From NCBI RefSeq assembly GCF_016428805.1, contig NZ_JAELTJ010000002.1, forward strand, positions 62,001 to 126,000: a stretch of DNA of 64,000 nt, read 5' to 3'. Below the pieces are notes generated by a model. It had not been told where the DNA came from, searched no databases, and worked only from the letters and a program-made list of their open reading frames with translations. Of this stretch, positions 1 through 8,898 are shown in pieces. Position numbers and translations under genes: made by a program. This DNA is from Achromobacter sp. ASV32 (GTDB lineage Bacteria; Pseudomonadota; Gammaproteobacteria; Burkholderiales; Burkholderiaceae_B). The first letter of the stretch is position 1. Every line of letters starts with the position of its first letter.

Positions 1-722
1 GGCCAATCCCAATCGGGCTCGCGGCGCAGCAGGCTGCTCCATTCCTCGACCGCATCGGCGTGGCGGCCCATGGCCTGCAGGCAGGACGCGCGGTTGTGCT
101 GGATGGCGTTTTGCTCGCCCAGGATGGCGCGCGACCGGTCGAACATGGCGATGGCCTTGTCCAGGTCGCCCAGGCGGCGGTACGTGTTGCCGGCGTCGTA
201 CATGAAGCGGCCGTTGCCGGGGGCGAGCGCGACGGCACGCTCGAAATAGGGCACGGCCTCGGTGTGACGACCGGCATTGGCCAGGTTGGACGCGATATAG
301 CAGTGGGGGGCGCCGGCCTGCGGCCGTTGCTGGATCGCGCGGGTCCAGCAGTCGATGGCGTCCTGCAGCCGTTCGTCGTTGATCAACACATAGGCCTCGG
401 CCATCAGCAGACCGAAATGCGAGGGCGCGCGCTGGCGGGCCTCGCGCAGGATGCGCCAGGCCTGTTCGTGGTCGCCGTCGTTGTATTCCACCGTAGCGCG
501 CACGCGCAGCGCGTCGGCGCATTGCGGGTCCAGCGTCAATGCGCGGGCCAGGTCGGCATCGCGCGCCGTGGGGACGCCGCGCTTGTCGTGGCAGCGGGCG
601 CGCAGCGCCCACGTCAGGGCAGTGTTCGGCTGTTCGCGCACCGCCTGTTCGCACAGCGCGAGCATCTGCGGGTTGTCGTCGCCATCGTCGGCGCGAAAAA
701 TGGATTCGATCAAGCTGGACAT
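1..722 (-). CDS. Tetratricopeptide-repeat protein, C-terminus off the window
   Basis: The minus-strand reading frame opens at an ATG (722) and runs off the left edge, giving 240 complete codons. The protein is a series of helical pairs with TPR spacing: small residues at the tight helix contacts, repeated NDE-DAI-W and LG-DKAIAMFDRS blocks, and Pro ending each repeat about every 34 residues. There is no signal peptide or membrane segment, so it is probably a cytoplasmic scaffold. A GGA-rich ribosome site precedes the start. It lies 41 bp downstream of the RDD/pilin-like gene on the same strand and may be co-transcribed. The partner is unknown and any C-terminal domain cannot be seen. Confidence 0.75.
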   Translation of the reverse strand, partial: MSSLIESIFRADDGDDNPQMLALCEQAVREQPNTALTWALRARCHDKRGVPTARDADLARALTLDPQCADALRVRATVEYNDGDHEQAWRILREARQRAPSHFGLLMAEAYVLINDERLQDAIDCWTRAIQQRPQAGAPHCYIASNLANAGRHTEAVPYFERAVALAPGNGRFMYDAGNTYRRLGDLDKAIAMFDRSRAILGEQNAIQHNRASCLQAMGRHADAVEEWSSLLRREPDWDW

Positions 723-763
723 GCGGAATTCCTCAGGTCGGGATGCGCGGGGCGCGCCATGCA

Positions 764-1855
764 TCAGGGCGCGATGGCGCCAGCGGCGTGACGGCAGCTA
801 TAGGGGCGGTCGGCGGCGGCGATGTCATCGCTGCCGCATTGCCAGCGGCGGATGCCGCCGCCCTTGCGCTCGGCGCGCAGCTCGGGCAGGTAGACCAGAT
901 GCTTGCCGCCCAGCGACGGCGCGTCGGCGGTGCCGGCCGGGCCGGCGATAGTGAAGCGCAGCACGCCATTCACGGGATTGAGCTCCAGCCTGGAAAAGCC
1001 GCTGGAGGCGAGCGATTCGGCCGTCACACCGAGGTCCTGCGGCGTGGCGGCGAATTTGCCGGTGCTGCGATAGTGGTTTTCCGCCAGCATCCGGACGGGG
1101 TCCGACACCAGGTCCAGCCGCCGCACGTCGGCCATCAGGGGGCTGTCGGATTCATGTTTGCCCAGCGTCAGCGCGGCCAGCACGAAGCCGCCCAGCACCA
1201 GTACCACCGCGCCCGCGGCGAACAGCAGGAATTTGCCGGCGCCGGTGACCGAGCGCGCCTGCCCCAGGGCAGCCTGCACGGCCCGCGGATCGGCCTGGGT
1301 GGACACCACGTAGGTGCCGGCGGCCCAGTTGTGCATGGCGCGATCGCCGAAGATGGCTTGCTGGATATGGTGGAACAGGCCGGGCAACGCCAGATTCAGC
1401 GGGAACTTCATCAGGTGTCGCCAGATGGACCGCGCGAGGCCCGGGCTTGCGCCGTTGCGCGTGACCACGCGCTGCTTGAACAACCGCTTGCCGGGCGAGC
1501 CAGACCCCCAGGCATCCATCAGGGCGGGCAGCAACAGGCCGATCAGGCCCGCCGCCAGCCACAGCAGCGCGGGCGCCGGTTGTTCCAGCAGCGCTTGATA
1601 GCTGAGGGAGGCGGCCGATGAAAACGCGAACATCGCCGCGATCATCGTGGCGGCGTCCACGGCGCTGGCCGCCAGCCGCGCCCAGATGCCGGGAAAGGGC
1701 GTTGCGCGCTGGGAACCAGTGGCCTTGGCGGCCTGCCTGCCTTTCGGGGCCTTGCGGGGCGCGGCGGGCGCCGCTGCCGCGGGTAAGGGCGCGTGACAGC
1801 TGAAGCAGTGGGTGTGGGAGGCCGGGTTCTGCCAATTGCATTTAGGGCACTGCAT
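764..1855 (-). CDS. Zinc-ribbon, RDD-domain membrane protein with pilin-like C-terminus
   Basis: The protein is 363 aa. The start at 1855 was chosen because the protein then begins with a zinc ribbon (CPKC at residues 3-6, CFSC about 14 residues later); the longer frame only adds arginine-rich, non-coding-like sequence. An Ala/Pro linker is followed by an RDD-type module with three or four hydrophobic segments and a GSPGKRLFKQRVV signature near residue 130. One more membrane helix follows. The last ~115 residues read like the globular head of a type IV pilin: a MADVRRLD stretch, then W-x-C-GS and a closing YSCR that could form the disulfide loop. RDD proteins are poorly understood membrane proteins, some linked to ion transport. 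The function is unassigned; the domain calls are mine by eye. Confidence 0.7.
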   Translation of the reverse strand: MQCPKCNWQNPASHTHCFSCHAPLPAAAAPAAPRKAPKGRQAAKATGSQRATPFPGIWARLAASAVDAATMIAAMFAFSSAASLSYQALLEQPAPALLWLAAGLIGLLLPALMDAWGSGSPGKRLFKQRVVTRNGASPGLARSIWRHLMKFPLNLALPGLFHHIQQAIFGDRAMHNWAAGTYVVSTQADPRAVQAALGQARSVTGAGKFLLFAAGAVVLVLGGFVLAALTLGKHESDSPLMADVRRLDLVSDPVRMLAENHYRSTGKFAATPQDLGVTAESLASSGFSRLELNPVNGVLRFTIAGPAGTADAPSLGGKHLVYLPELRAERKGGGIRRWQCGSDDIAAADRPYSCRHAAGAIAP

Positions 1856-2027
1856 GGTCTGGGTCTTATTCTGGTTGTGGGGGTGCTGAGGCGAGTCCTG
1901 CGCTGCGCGGACCCGCCCTGTGCCGCAGAGGGCACAGGGCGGCCAGACGCAGTGTATCGAACCGCAGGGCGATTGGCTGGGGAAAACCCCGATCCCGGTC
2001 CCAGGAGCGGCGCGGGAAACTGCCCGC

Positions 2028-2948
2028 ATGAAGCACCCCTTGCCCATCCCGCCTCACCCTCGCGACATCGACCCGGTCTCCCTGCGCCTGTTTCTGGCCG
2101 CGGTGGAAGAGGGTAGCCTGGCCCGCGCCGCGGCGCGCGAGAACATCGTGCCCTCCGCGGTCAGCAAACGCATGACCGAGATGGAAGAAGCGTTTGGCGT
2201 GCCGCTGCTGGAGCGGGGCGTCAAGGGCGTGCAGGCCACGCCGGCCGGCCAGGCGCTGGCGGGGCATGCCCGCGTGCTGCAGCAGCAGACGGCGCGCATG
2301 CATCGGGAGATGGCGGGTTTTGCCACCGGCGTGCGCGGTCGCATCCGGCTGGCGGCCAGCGTGGCGGCGCTGTCGGGCGACCTGCCGGCGCAGATCCAGT
2401 CTTTTCGCCGGGCCTATCCCCAGATCGAGATTGCGCTGGAAGAAAGCACCACGCAGCAGGTTTTCCAGGAAGTGCTGGAGGGGCGCGCCGACGTGGCCGT
2501 TGGCTCGGACTTCGGGCACGATGGCCTGCAGGTGTTCCCCTGCGGCTACTGCGAATTGGCCGCCGTGGTGCCGGCCCAGCATCTGCTGGCGGACAGCGAG
2601 ATACTGGACTATGCCCAACTGCTGCCTTATGACCAGATCGAATTGAACCGCGACAACGGCATCAGCGCGGTGTTCAAGCAGGCCGCGCAGCAGGCCGGCG
2701 TGGCGCGCCGCATCAGCGCGCGGGTCAGCTCGCACGAGACCATCTGCAACCTGGTCGCGCGCGGCATGGGGGTGGCGGTCGTGCCCATGTACCTGAAGCC
2801 GCGGCACGCCAGCCAGGACATCCGTTTCATTGCCCTGTCGGGGCCGTGGTCCGGCACGCCGCTGTGCATCGCGGTGCGCGACCTGGAGGCCTTGCCGCCC
2901 GCGGCCCGCGCGTTGCTGGCGCACATGGGGGCGGTGCCCAAGCCCTGA
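2028..2948 (+). CDS. LysR-family transcriptional regulator
   Basis: The protein is 306 aa, a typical LysR length. The N-terminal winged helix-turn-helix (residues ~15-75) has LRLFLAAVEEGSLARAAA followed by an AVSKRMTEME recognition helix. The rest is the two-lobed effector-binding domain, with GRIRLAASVAA opening lobe one and VARGMGVAVVPMYL in lobe two. The ATG at 2028 was preferred over upstream in-frame starts because the HTH begins immediately after it. It lies 172 bp before a CoA-transferase, Bug receptor and lyase on the same strand, and is divergent from the RDD gene. Regulators of this type usually control the adjacent catabolic genes in response to the substrate. The ligand is unknown. 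Confidence 0.9.
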   Translation: MKHPLPIPPHPRDIDPVSLRLFLAAVEEGSLARAAARENIVPSAVSKRMTEMEEAFGVPLLERGVKGVQATPAGQALAGHARVLQQQTARMHREMAGFATGVRGRIRLAASVAALSGDLPAQIQSFRRAYPQIEIALEESTTQQVFQEVLEGRADVAVGSDFGHDGLQVFPCGYCELAAVVPAQHLLADSEILDYAQLLPYDQIELNRDNGISAVFKQAAQQAGVARRISARVSSHETICNLVARGMGVAVVPMYLKPRHASQDIRFIALSGPWSGTPLCIAVRDLEALPPAARALLAHMGAVPKP

Positions 2949-3120
2949 CGCGGCACCGCGTCACGCCAGCCTAGGGCTAACCCGGACGTTCCCAAACGAG
3001 AATGCCCCGGTGCTGAAAGACCGCTTTTCCGAACCCGCCTTGCCCGCGATGATGGCTGCGTACCGGCCCAAGGGCATGCCCCTGCGGCTTTACGTTCACG
3101 GCAGGCAAGAGGAAACGTCG

Positions 3121-4341
3121 ATGACAGCAGCACCGGTTTCACCCTTCATGGACGGCAGCGAACTGCCCTTGCGCGGCATCAAGGTGCTGGAGTTGTCCCA
3201 CATGATCATGGGGCCCGCCGCCGGTCTGGCGCTGGCCGATCTGGGGGCCGAGGTGATCAAGGTCGAACCCATTGACGGCGATCGCACGCGGCGGCTGAAG
3301 GGCTCGGGCAGTGGCTACTTTCCCGTCTTCAACCGCAACAAGCAAAGCCTGTCCATCGATCTGAAATCGACCGAAGGACAGGCGCTGGCGCGCCAACTGG
3401 CGTTGCAGGCCGACATGGTGGTGGAGAATTTCCGCGACGGCAGCCTGGCCCAGTATGGGCTGGACTATGAGACCCTGGCGGCGGACAACCCCGGGCTGAT
3501 CTATGTGTCGCTCAAGGGCTTTCTGTCTGGTCCCTACAAGCATCGCACCGCGTTGGACGAGGTGGTGCAGATGATGGGCGGGCTGGCCTACATCAACGGC
3601 GGCGCCGATACCCCGCAACGCGTGGCCGCCTCGGTCAACGACATCCTGGGCGGCACGTTCGGCGTAGTGGGCGCGCTGGCCGCGCTGCACGATCGCCATG
3701 CCACCGGACGCGGCCGCCATGTGCGCTCGGGCCTGTTCGAAAACAACCTTCTGCTGGTGGCGCAATTCATTGCGCAGTTCCAGCTGACGGGTGCCGCGCC
3801 CAAGCCTTTCGGCGCCGAGCGCAAGCCGCCATGGGGCGTGTACGACGTGTTCGAGACCGCCGACGGGCGCGTGTTCGTGGCCGTGGTGGGCGATGCGCAG
3901 TGGCGCAATTTCGCGCAGACATTCCTGCCGCCCGAATGGGCGGCCGATCCGCGCCTGGCAACCGCCGTGGACCGCGAGGCGGCGCGGTCGTGGCTGGTGC
4001 CCGGCGTGGGCGAAATCCTCAAGACCTGGAAGACCGACGCGCTGTGCGCGGCGCTGGAGGCGGCGAACCTGTCGTATGGCCCCATCCGCCAGCCGCATGA
4101 TCTGCTGCAGGACGAACACTTGAACGCCGGCGGCGCGCTGCTGGCCACGACGTTGCCGGATGGCGGCGAGATATCGGCCGCGGCGCTGCCCATCGAGTTC
4201 GATGGCCGCAAGGCCGGCAAGCGCTCCGATCCGCCCGCGCAAGGCAGCCATACCGAATCCATTCTGCGAGGGCTGGGCCTGGATGGCGCGCGCATCCAGG
4301 CCTTGCACACCGCGGGAATCATCCGCTGCGAAGGCCGTTGA
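3121..4341 (+). CDS. CaiB/BaiF family CoA-transferase (type III)
   Basis: The protein is 406 aa, the usual length for the family. These enzymes move CoA from an acyl-CoA donor to a carboxylic acid. Visible family features are LRGIKVLELSHMIMGPAAG at the N-terminus, LADLGAEVIKVEP after it, NRNKQSLSIDLK, and the ALDEVVQMMGGL segment, whose Asp corresponds by position to the catalytic acyl-anchoring Asp of formyl-CoA transferase. The ATG at 3121 follows a GAGGAAAC ribosome site. It is followed by a Bug-type receptor and an HMG-CoA-lyase-like gene, which suggests activation of an imported dicarboxylic or branched hydroxy acid before cleavage. The substrate is not shown by the sequence. Confidence 0.9.
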   Translation: MTAAPVSPFMDGSELPLRGIKVLELSHMIMGPAAGLALADLGAEVIKVEPIDGDRTRRLKGSGSGYFPVFNRNKQSLSIDLKSTEGQALARQLALQADMVVENFRDGSLAQYGLDYETLAADNPGLIYVSLKGFLSGPYKHRTALDEVVQMMGGLAYINGGADTPQRVAASVNDILGGTFGVVGALAALHDRHATGRGRHVRSGLFENNLLLVAQFIAQFQLTGAAPKPFGAERKPPWGVYDVFETADGRVFVAVVGDAQWRNFAQTFLPPEWAADPRLATAVDREAARSWLVPGVGEILKTWKTDALCAALEAANLSYGPIRQPHDLLQDEHLNAGGALLATTLPDGGEISAAALPIEFDGRKAGKRSDPPAQGSHTESILRGLGLDGARIQALHTAGIIRCEGR

Positions 4342-4426
4342 AGCGGTTGCCGAACGGGCCGTAGAGCCTGTCCACGTCGAGGCGGCGCCAGATCGCCAAG
4401 ACATCCATCAATGAGGAGACTATCCG

Positions 4427-5386
4427 ATGATCCGCAAACTCTTGGCGGTGGCCAGCCTGGCCGTCGCCTGCGCCGCCCACGCGCAGGACTACCCGAACAA
4501 ACCCATCCGCATCATCATCCCGTCCACGCCGGGCGGCGGCACCGACTACATCGGACGCCTGATGAGCAACAAGCTGCACGAGCTGAACGGCTGGGCCGTG
4601 GTGCCCGAGAACAAGCCGGGCGCGGGCACCGCGCTGGGCCTGGCCGAAGCGGCCCGCTCGCCCGCCCAGGGCTACGACCTGGTGATCGGGCAGTCCGACA
4701 ACGTCACCCTGATTCCGCTGTTGATGAAGGTGGCGTACGACCCGCTCAAGGACCTGGCGCCGGTGGCGCTGGTGGCCACCACGCCGATGGTGCTGCTGGT
4801 GGCCGACAGTTCGCCTTACAAGACGCTGCCCGAGGTGATCGAAGCTGCCCGGAAGGATCCGAACAAGTTGTCCTATGGCACGTCCGGCACCGGCGGTGGC
4901 GTGCACATTGCCATGGAAATGCTGCAGCACGAGGCGGGCTTCAAGATGCAGCACGTGCCCTACAAGGGGTCGGCGCCCGCACTGGCCGACCTGATGGGTG
5001 GGCATCTGCAGTTCGCGGGCTCGTCGATCTCGTCGGCGGCCTCGCTCATCAAGGCGGGCAAGGTGCGTGCGCTGGCGGTGACCTCGCCCAAGCGCAATCC
5101 GGCGTTGCCGGAGGTGCCCACCGTGGCCGAGCTGGGCTACAAGGATTTCAGTGTGGTCACCTATTACGGCGTGCTGGCGCCGGCCAAGACGCCGCCCGAC
5201 GTGGTGGCGCGATTGAACGCCGATTTCAACAAGCTGCTGGCGCGCAAGGACGTGCAGGACGCGTTGGCCTCCCAAGGGCTGGAAACCGATCCCGTGTCCG
5301 CCGAGCAGTTCGCCGCGCTGATCCGGTCGGATATCGGCAAGGCCCGCCAGACCATCGCCGCCGCCGGCATCGTGGTACAGCAATAG
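4427..5386 (+). CDS. Bug-family periplasmic solute receptor (TctC-like)
   Basis: The protein is 319 aa. A Sec signal peptide (residues 1-20, ending AAHA-QD) precedes a mature start of YPNKPIRIIIPSTPGGGTD, the signature of tripartite-tricarboxylate-type (Bug) receptors. A PGAGTALG loop and the VPYKGSAPALADLMGGH segment, both part of the ligand pocket in this family, are also present. The protein should bind a carboxylate in the periplasm. No TctA/TctB membrane partners lie nearby, which is usual for the many orphan Bug genes of Bordetella and relatives. It sits between the CoA-transferase and the lyase, so its ligand is probably their substrate. Confidence 0.92.
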   Translation: MIRKLLAVASLAVACAAHAQDYPNKPIRIIIPSTPGGGTDYIGRLMSNKLHELNGWAVVPENKPGAGTALGLAEAARSPAQGYDLVIGQSDNVTLIPLLMKVAYDPLKDLAPVALVATTPMVLLVADSSPYKTLPEVIEAARKDPNKLSYGTSGTGGGVHIAMEMLQHEAGFKMQHVPYKGSAPALADLMGGHLQFAGSSISSAASLIKAGKVRALAVTSPKRNPALPEVPTVAELGYKDFSVVTYYGVLAPAKTPPDVVARLNADFNKLLARKDVQDALASQGLETDPVSAEQFAALIRSDIGKARQTIAAAGIVVQQ

Positions 5387-5414
5387 CCGCCGGCGCATTC
5401 GACAAGGAAACGTC

Positions 5415-6347
5415 ATGGATCAGGAAGTGAGGCTGTGCGAGGTGGGGCCGCGCGACGGGCTGCAGATGGCGCGCGGCATGATGCCGGTGGCCGACAAGCT
5501 GCGCTGGATACGGCAGCTGGCCGCGGCGGGCCTGCGCGAAATCGAGGTGGGCAGTTTCGTGTCGCCGCGGCTGGTGCCGCAGATGGCCGACACGGCGCAG
5601 GTGCTGCCCGAGGTCCTGGACCTGGACGGCGTGACGGTGTGCGCGCTGGCCTGCAACCTGAAGGGCGCCATGGCGGCCTACGAGGCGGGCGCGCACGTGA
5701 TCGCCATTCCCGTGTCCGTCAGCGATACCCATAGCCACGCCAACGTCGGCAAGGGCACGGATGCGCAGGTGGATGCCGTAGCCGCCATCGTCGATTGGCT
5801 GCGGGCGCAGGCCCGGCCCGTGCGGGTGGACGCCGCCGTCGCCACGGCCTTTGGCTGTTCGATGGAAGGCGCGGTGCCGGTGCGGCGGGTGGCGCAGGTG
5901 GCCGCGGCGGTGGCGCGCGCCGGGGCTGACGAGATCGCGCTGGCCGACACCGTGGGATACGCGCATCCCGCCCTGGTGCGCGACGCCGTGCGGGCCGCCC
6001 AGGACGCCATCGGCGCCCGGCTGGTCAAGCTGCACCTGCACGACACGATGGGGCTCGGGCTGGCCAATGCGCTGGCCGGGCTGGACGAGGGTATCCGTGC
6101 GTTCGACGCCTGCCTGGGCGGCCTGGGCGGGTGCCCGTTCGCGCCCGGCGCGTCGGGCAACATCGTCACCGAAGACCTGGTGTTCATGCTGGAAAGCATG
6201 GGCTACCGGACCGGCGTGGACCTGAACCACCTATTGACTGCCCGGGAGTTGCTGGCCGCGTTGTTGCCGCAGGAGACCTTGCGCAGCGGCGTGGCAGCGG
6301 CCGGGATTCCGAAAACATTTCCCCGCCGTGCTGAACATGTTGGCTGA
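5415..6347 (+). CDS. Hydroxymethylglutaryl-CoA lyase-like enzyme (DRE-TIM family)
   Basis: The protein is 310 aa, normal for bacterial HMG-CoA lyases. The barrel opens with VRLCEVGPRDGLQ (first metal-binding Asp and catalytic Arg). HLHDTMGLGLANAL supplies metal-ligand His residues, and the active-site loop GLGGCPFAPGASGN carries the catalytic Cys. The expected reaction is cleavage of a 3-hydroxy-3-methyl-acyl-CoA to acetyl-CoA plus a keto product. It lies 28 bp after the Bug gene with an AAGGAAAC ribosome site, so it is very likely in the same operon. With the CoA-transferase it can make a two-step pathway, free acid to CoA ester to cleavage. It is the last gene before an abrupt fall in GC content. 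Confidence 0.9.
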   Translation: MDQEVRLCEVGPRDGLQMARGMMPVADKLRWIRQLAAAGLREIEVGSFVSPRLVPQMADTAQVLPEVLDLDGVTVCALACNLKGAMAAYEAGAHVIAIPVSVSDTHSHANVGKGTDAQVDAVAAIVDWLRAQARPVRVDAAVATAFGCSMEGAVPVRRVAQVAAAVARAGADEIALADTVGYAHPALVRDAVRAAQDAIGARLVKLHLHDTMGLGLANALAGLDEGIRAFDACLGGLGGCPFAPGASGNIVTEDLVFMLESMGYRTGVDLNHLLTARELLAALLPQETLRSGVAAAGIPKTFPRRAEHVG

Positions 6348-6443
6348 TTTTTGCGGCGAACGAGCGCAAAGTGACAGACCAATTTGAGGGTGCTAACATC
6401 CACCGCCAAAATAATTCGGTCACCTTTGATACGGTAGAAAATC

Positions 6444-7460
6444 GTGAATACAGCGGTTTTAAGGAGTGATGCAGTCGCTCCAGCGTTTGATTCAAGCAAA
6501 TCAATTTATCTGGAATTCTATCGCGGAGTGGCTGCGCTCGGTGTTGCATGGGCGCATTTTATTGCCTCCAAAGGTTATGCCTTCGGTGAATTTTATGCGG
6601 TATTTTTTGTGGAGATGTTCTTTCCGCTAAGCGGATTTATTCTCGCACCTCAGGTAATAAAGGTTCTTGATAATCATAAAGCTCTGTTAGTCTTCTACGT
6701 GCGACGCTGGGTTAGAACAATACCGTTGTACATGCTCGGCCTTTTTGCCATGGCATTGATAACCTACAATTTTGCGTCGCCGCAATTCTTCAAATATCTG
6801 TTTTTCTATAATTTTCTTACTAAAGAATACACGATAAATGATTTTTATCCGATTTCTTGGAGCCTCGCGGCAGAGGAATATTATTATCTAATCTTTCCGC
6901 TGTTCATGCTTTTGTGCCCGGGGGGGAGTCTGCTCAAGAAAGTCGGAATTTTTATCGGTGCAGGTCTTGCTTTCAAGATTGGGTTTGCGTTTTTTCATGA
7001 TCAAGCCTTTATTCGGATAGGAACGCTTACGCGTTTCGACTCCATTGGTATCGGCTTTCTCTGCTTTCTATTGAAAGATCGCTTCACGATTAAGCACATG
7101 GCCGTGGCTGCCGTGGTAGGGCTGATAGCTACCGCGCTGCATTACCGGTATCACTCCTCCGCATCTGTGTTGTTCTTCATGTATGCCCTGAATTTCGGGT
7201 TCGGAGTCGTTTGCGCGATGGCGTTCCAAAGAGAGAAAAGGGCGCCTTGCTCCAATGCGGCCTTTCGCTGGGTATCCAATTTGATCGGATCGACGTCATA
7301 TGCCGTATACGTGGTCCATCTGCCGGTTCTGGCGATCGCGGCCAAGGCTCATATAGACTTGGTGACCTACATGGTGATCGTGTTGACTCTGTCCGTGGCT
7401 ATTCATCAATATTTCGAGCGTCCCTTGTTGGCGATGCGACCGAAGTATCGTTCGAAATAA
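6444..7460 (+). CDS. Acyltransferase-3 family membrane protein (OafA-like)
   Basis: The protein is 338 aa, integral membrane with about ten hydrophobic segments. Family signatures are YLEFYRGVAALGVAWAHF near residue 25 (the R-x(n)-H motif of membrane O-acyltransferases), FFPLSGFIL, and SWSLAAEEYYYLIFPL near residue 135. Members transfer acyl groups to surface sugars such as O-antigen, capsule or lipid-linked glycans. The start is a GTG; no strong ribosome site or better in-frame start is visible. Base composition is far more AT-rich than the flanking genes and codon choice is relaxed, pointing to recent acquisition. The stop codon overlaps the next start (TAATG), so the two are translationally linked. 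Confidence 0.85.
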   Translation: MNTAVLRSDAVAPAFDSSKSIYLEFYRGVAALGVAWAHFIASKGYAFGEFYAVFFVEMFFPLSGFILAPQVIKVLDNHKALLVFYVRRWVRTIPLYMLGLFAMALITYNFASPQFFKYLFFYNFLTKEYTINDFYPISWSLAAEEYYYLIFPLFMLLCPGGSLLKKVGIFIGAGLAFKIGFAFFHDQAFIRIGTLTRFDSIGIGFLCFLLKDRFTIKHMAVAAVVGLIATALHYRYHSSASVLFFMYALNFGFGVVCAMAFQREKRAPCSNAAFRWVSNLIGSTSYAVYVVHLPVLAIAAKAHIDLVTYMVIVLTLSVAIHQYFERPLLAMRPKYRSK

Positions 7461-7636
7461 TGGTATCTGCTATGAGAAATTTTCTTGCCGGTTTCTTCAG
7501 GTTCTTTGGTGAAAACAAGGCGCTGTGGTTAGGGCCCTTTGTTTTCTTCTTCATTTTGTTCTCGATCGTTGTGGTAGCAGAAGATGCGAACCAGCCGCAA
7601 CGAACTGAGCCGGTATTCGGCTACCGAATGTTCTGA
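7460..7636 (+). CDS. Small membrane protein, DUF5989-like
   Basis: The protein is 58 aa. It starts at the ATG that shares a base with the acyltransferase stop (TAATG); a second in-frame ATG lies at 7472. The sequence is an amphipathic N-terminus (FLAGFFRFFGENKALWLGP), one membrane helix of about 18 residues, and an AED tail. This layout, with charged FFGENK before a hydrophobic helix ending in a VAED-like turn, resembles the DUF5989 peptides often found between surface-polysaccharide or SxtJ-type genes and SGNH or carbamoyltransferase genes. The position between an O-acyltransferase and an SGNH hydrolase fits. It may act as an accessory subunit; function is not established. Confidence 0.65.
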   Translation: MVSAMRNFLAGFFRFFGENKALWLGPFVFFFILFSIVVVAEDANQPQRTEPVFGYRMF

Positions 7637-7662
7637 TCGCAACCCAAAATAGAAAGAAAAAA

Positions 7663-8898
7663 ATGCGAAAGTTTCTTGCTCGCTTACTTTTGTTTGTGGT
7701 GTCAGTCGTCGTGTTCGGCGGGTTGGCGCTTTATAAGATCGAGACGGACGTTATCAAGTCCAATCCTAGTGAATTGCTGGTTCAGACTGCAGTCATTCCT
7801 GCCGAGTGGTTGCCGCACAAGCTGAATCCGACCTACGGCTATGGTGGTAGCCCTGAATCGCTGAAGCACCATCAAACTCACAATGCCCAAGGTTTTAAGT
7901 ATCCGATTCCCGTGGCAAAGGAGAAGGGAAAAAAAGTAATCCGGATTTTTGGCATGGGAGGATCCACCCTGTATGGGTGGGGCGCTGAAGGTCTCAAGGA
8001 GTACGACAATCATCCGCATTTGGCAAACGATGAGACGATCACGTATTTTATCGAAAAGAAAATAAATGATGCTCTGCGTGATAAGGGGGTGGATTTCACT
8101 GTCGAAGTAATCAATGCCGCGGTCATTGATTACAATAGTGCTTTCCATTTGGTCTATTATAATCAAACAATCACAGAGTATAATCCAGATATTGTTTTCT
8201 TTCTTGATGGGAATAATGAATTTTTCGGAATAACGCCGTGGAATACTTTTAGCGGTTATAAGAATTCCAGTGTGAATATTATTGAAAGCTTCAATGATAG
8301 AAAGCCGTATTTCACGCTGTATGTCGCAGCAAGGTATTTGGCAAAATTTTCTAATTATTTCAATGGTTTGCAGTACAAGGCGCTGTCCGCTTGGTTGAGT
8401 CAGGAGGCGCCAACCATTAATAAGATATACGAACTCCCTGAGAATTTTGATGGCTTCGATGAATCGTACGATATCAGGGCAAAAAGCTTCCTGCGGACGT
8501 ACGCTCAATTGAAGGCGGCAATCGAGTTCGATCATGCCAAGCCAGTGCTTTTTCTGGGGCCTCAGCTTGTGAACGAAGACACAGCGAAGCTGAGTCCCAA
8601 AGATACGCAGATCCTGGCGGAGGTTCAAAAGAGTATGCTCGGTACGGCGATGCGAGGTGAATTCATGCATCGTGTACGCGCCCGCTTGCCCAGGGATTTT
8701 GCATCCATCGGTTTGCCGTACTACGACGTAAGTGAATTAGCTGCGCCGGAAAATATGGATAAGCGGCTGTACATTGACTACACGCACGTCACGCCTGTGG
8801 GAGCAGAGATTATTGCCCGCAAAATGTATGGTCCGCTTTATGAGCGGGTCATGGATATCGTGAAAGAGAGATCGACCAAGGTCGATGCTGTGCAATAG
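7663..8898 (+). CDS. Membrane-anchored SGNH/GDSL-type hydrolase
   Basis: The protein is 411 aa. An N-terminal uncleaved anchor (residues ~5-24) is followed by a large extracytoplasmic domain. SGNH hallmarks are GMGGST around Ser101 (block I nucleophile), DGNNEF (block III Asn) and DYTHVTP with Asp372 and His375 (block V dyad). It probably acetylates or deacetylates a surface glycan or lipid together with the acyltransferase two genes upstream. The start ATG follows an A-rich leader with AGAAAG. It has the same low GC as its two neighbours, so the three genes form one transferred cassette. A 10-bp-stem inverted repeat lies after the stop. Confidence 0.75.
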   Translation: MRKFLARLLLFVVSVVVFGGLALYKIETDVIKSNPSELLVQTAVIPAEWLPHKLNPTYGYGGSPESLKHHQTHNAQGFKYPIPVAKEKGKKVIRIFGMGGSTLYGWGAEGLKEYDNHPHLANDETITYFIEKKINDALRDKGVDFTVEVINAAVIDYNSAFHLVYYNQTITEYNPDIVFFLDGNNEFFGITPWNTFSGYKNSSVNIIESFNDRKPYFTLYVAARYLAKFSNYFNGLQYKALSAWLSQEAPTINKIYELPENFDGFDESYDIRAKSFLRTYAQLKAAIEFDHAKPVLFLGPQLVNEDTAKLSPKDTQILAEVQKSMLGTAMRGEFMHRVRARLPRDFASIGLPYYDVSELAAPENMDKRLYIDYTHVTPVGAEIIARKMYGPLYERVMDIVKERSTKVDAVQ

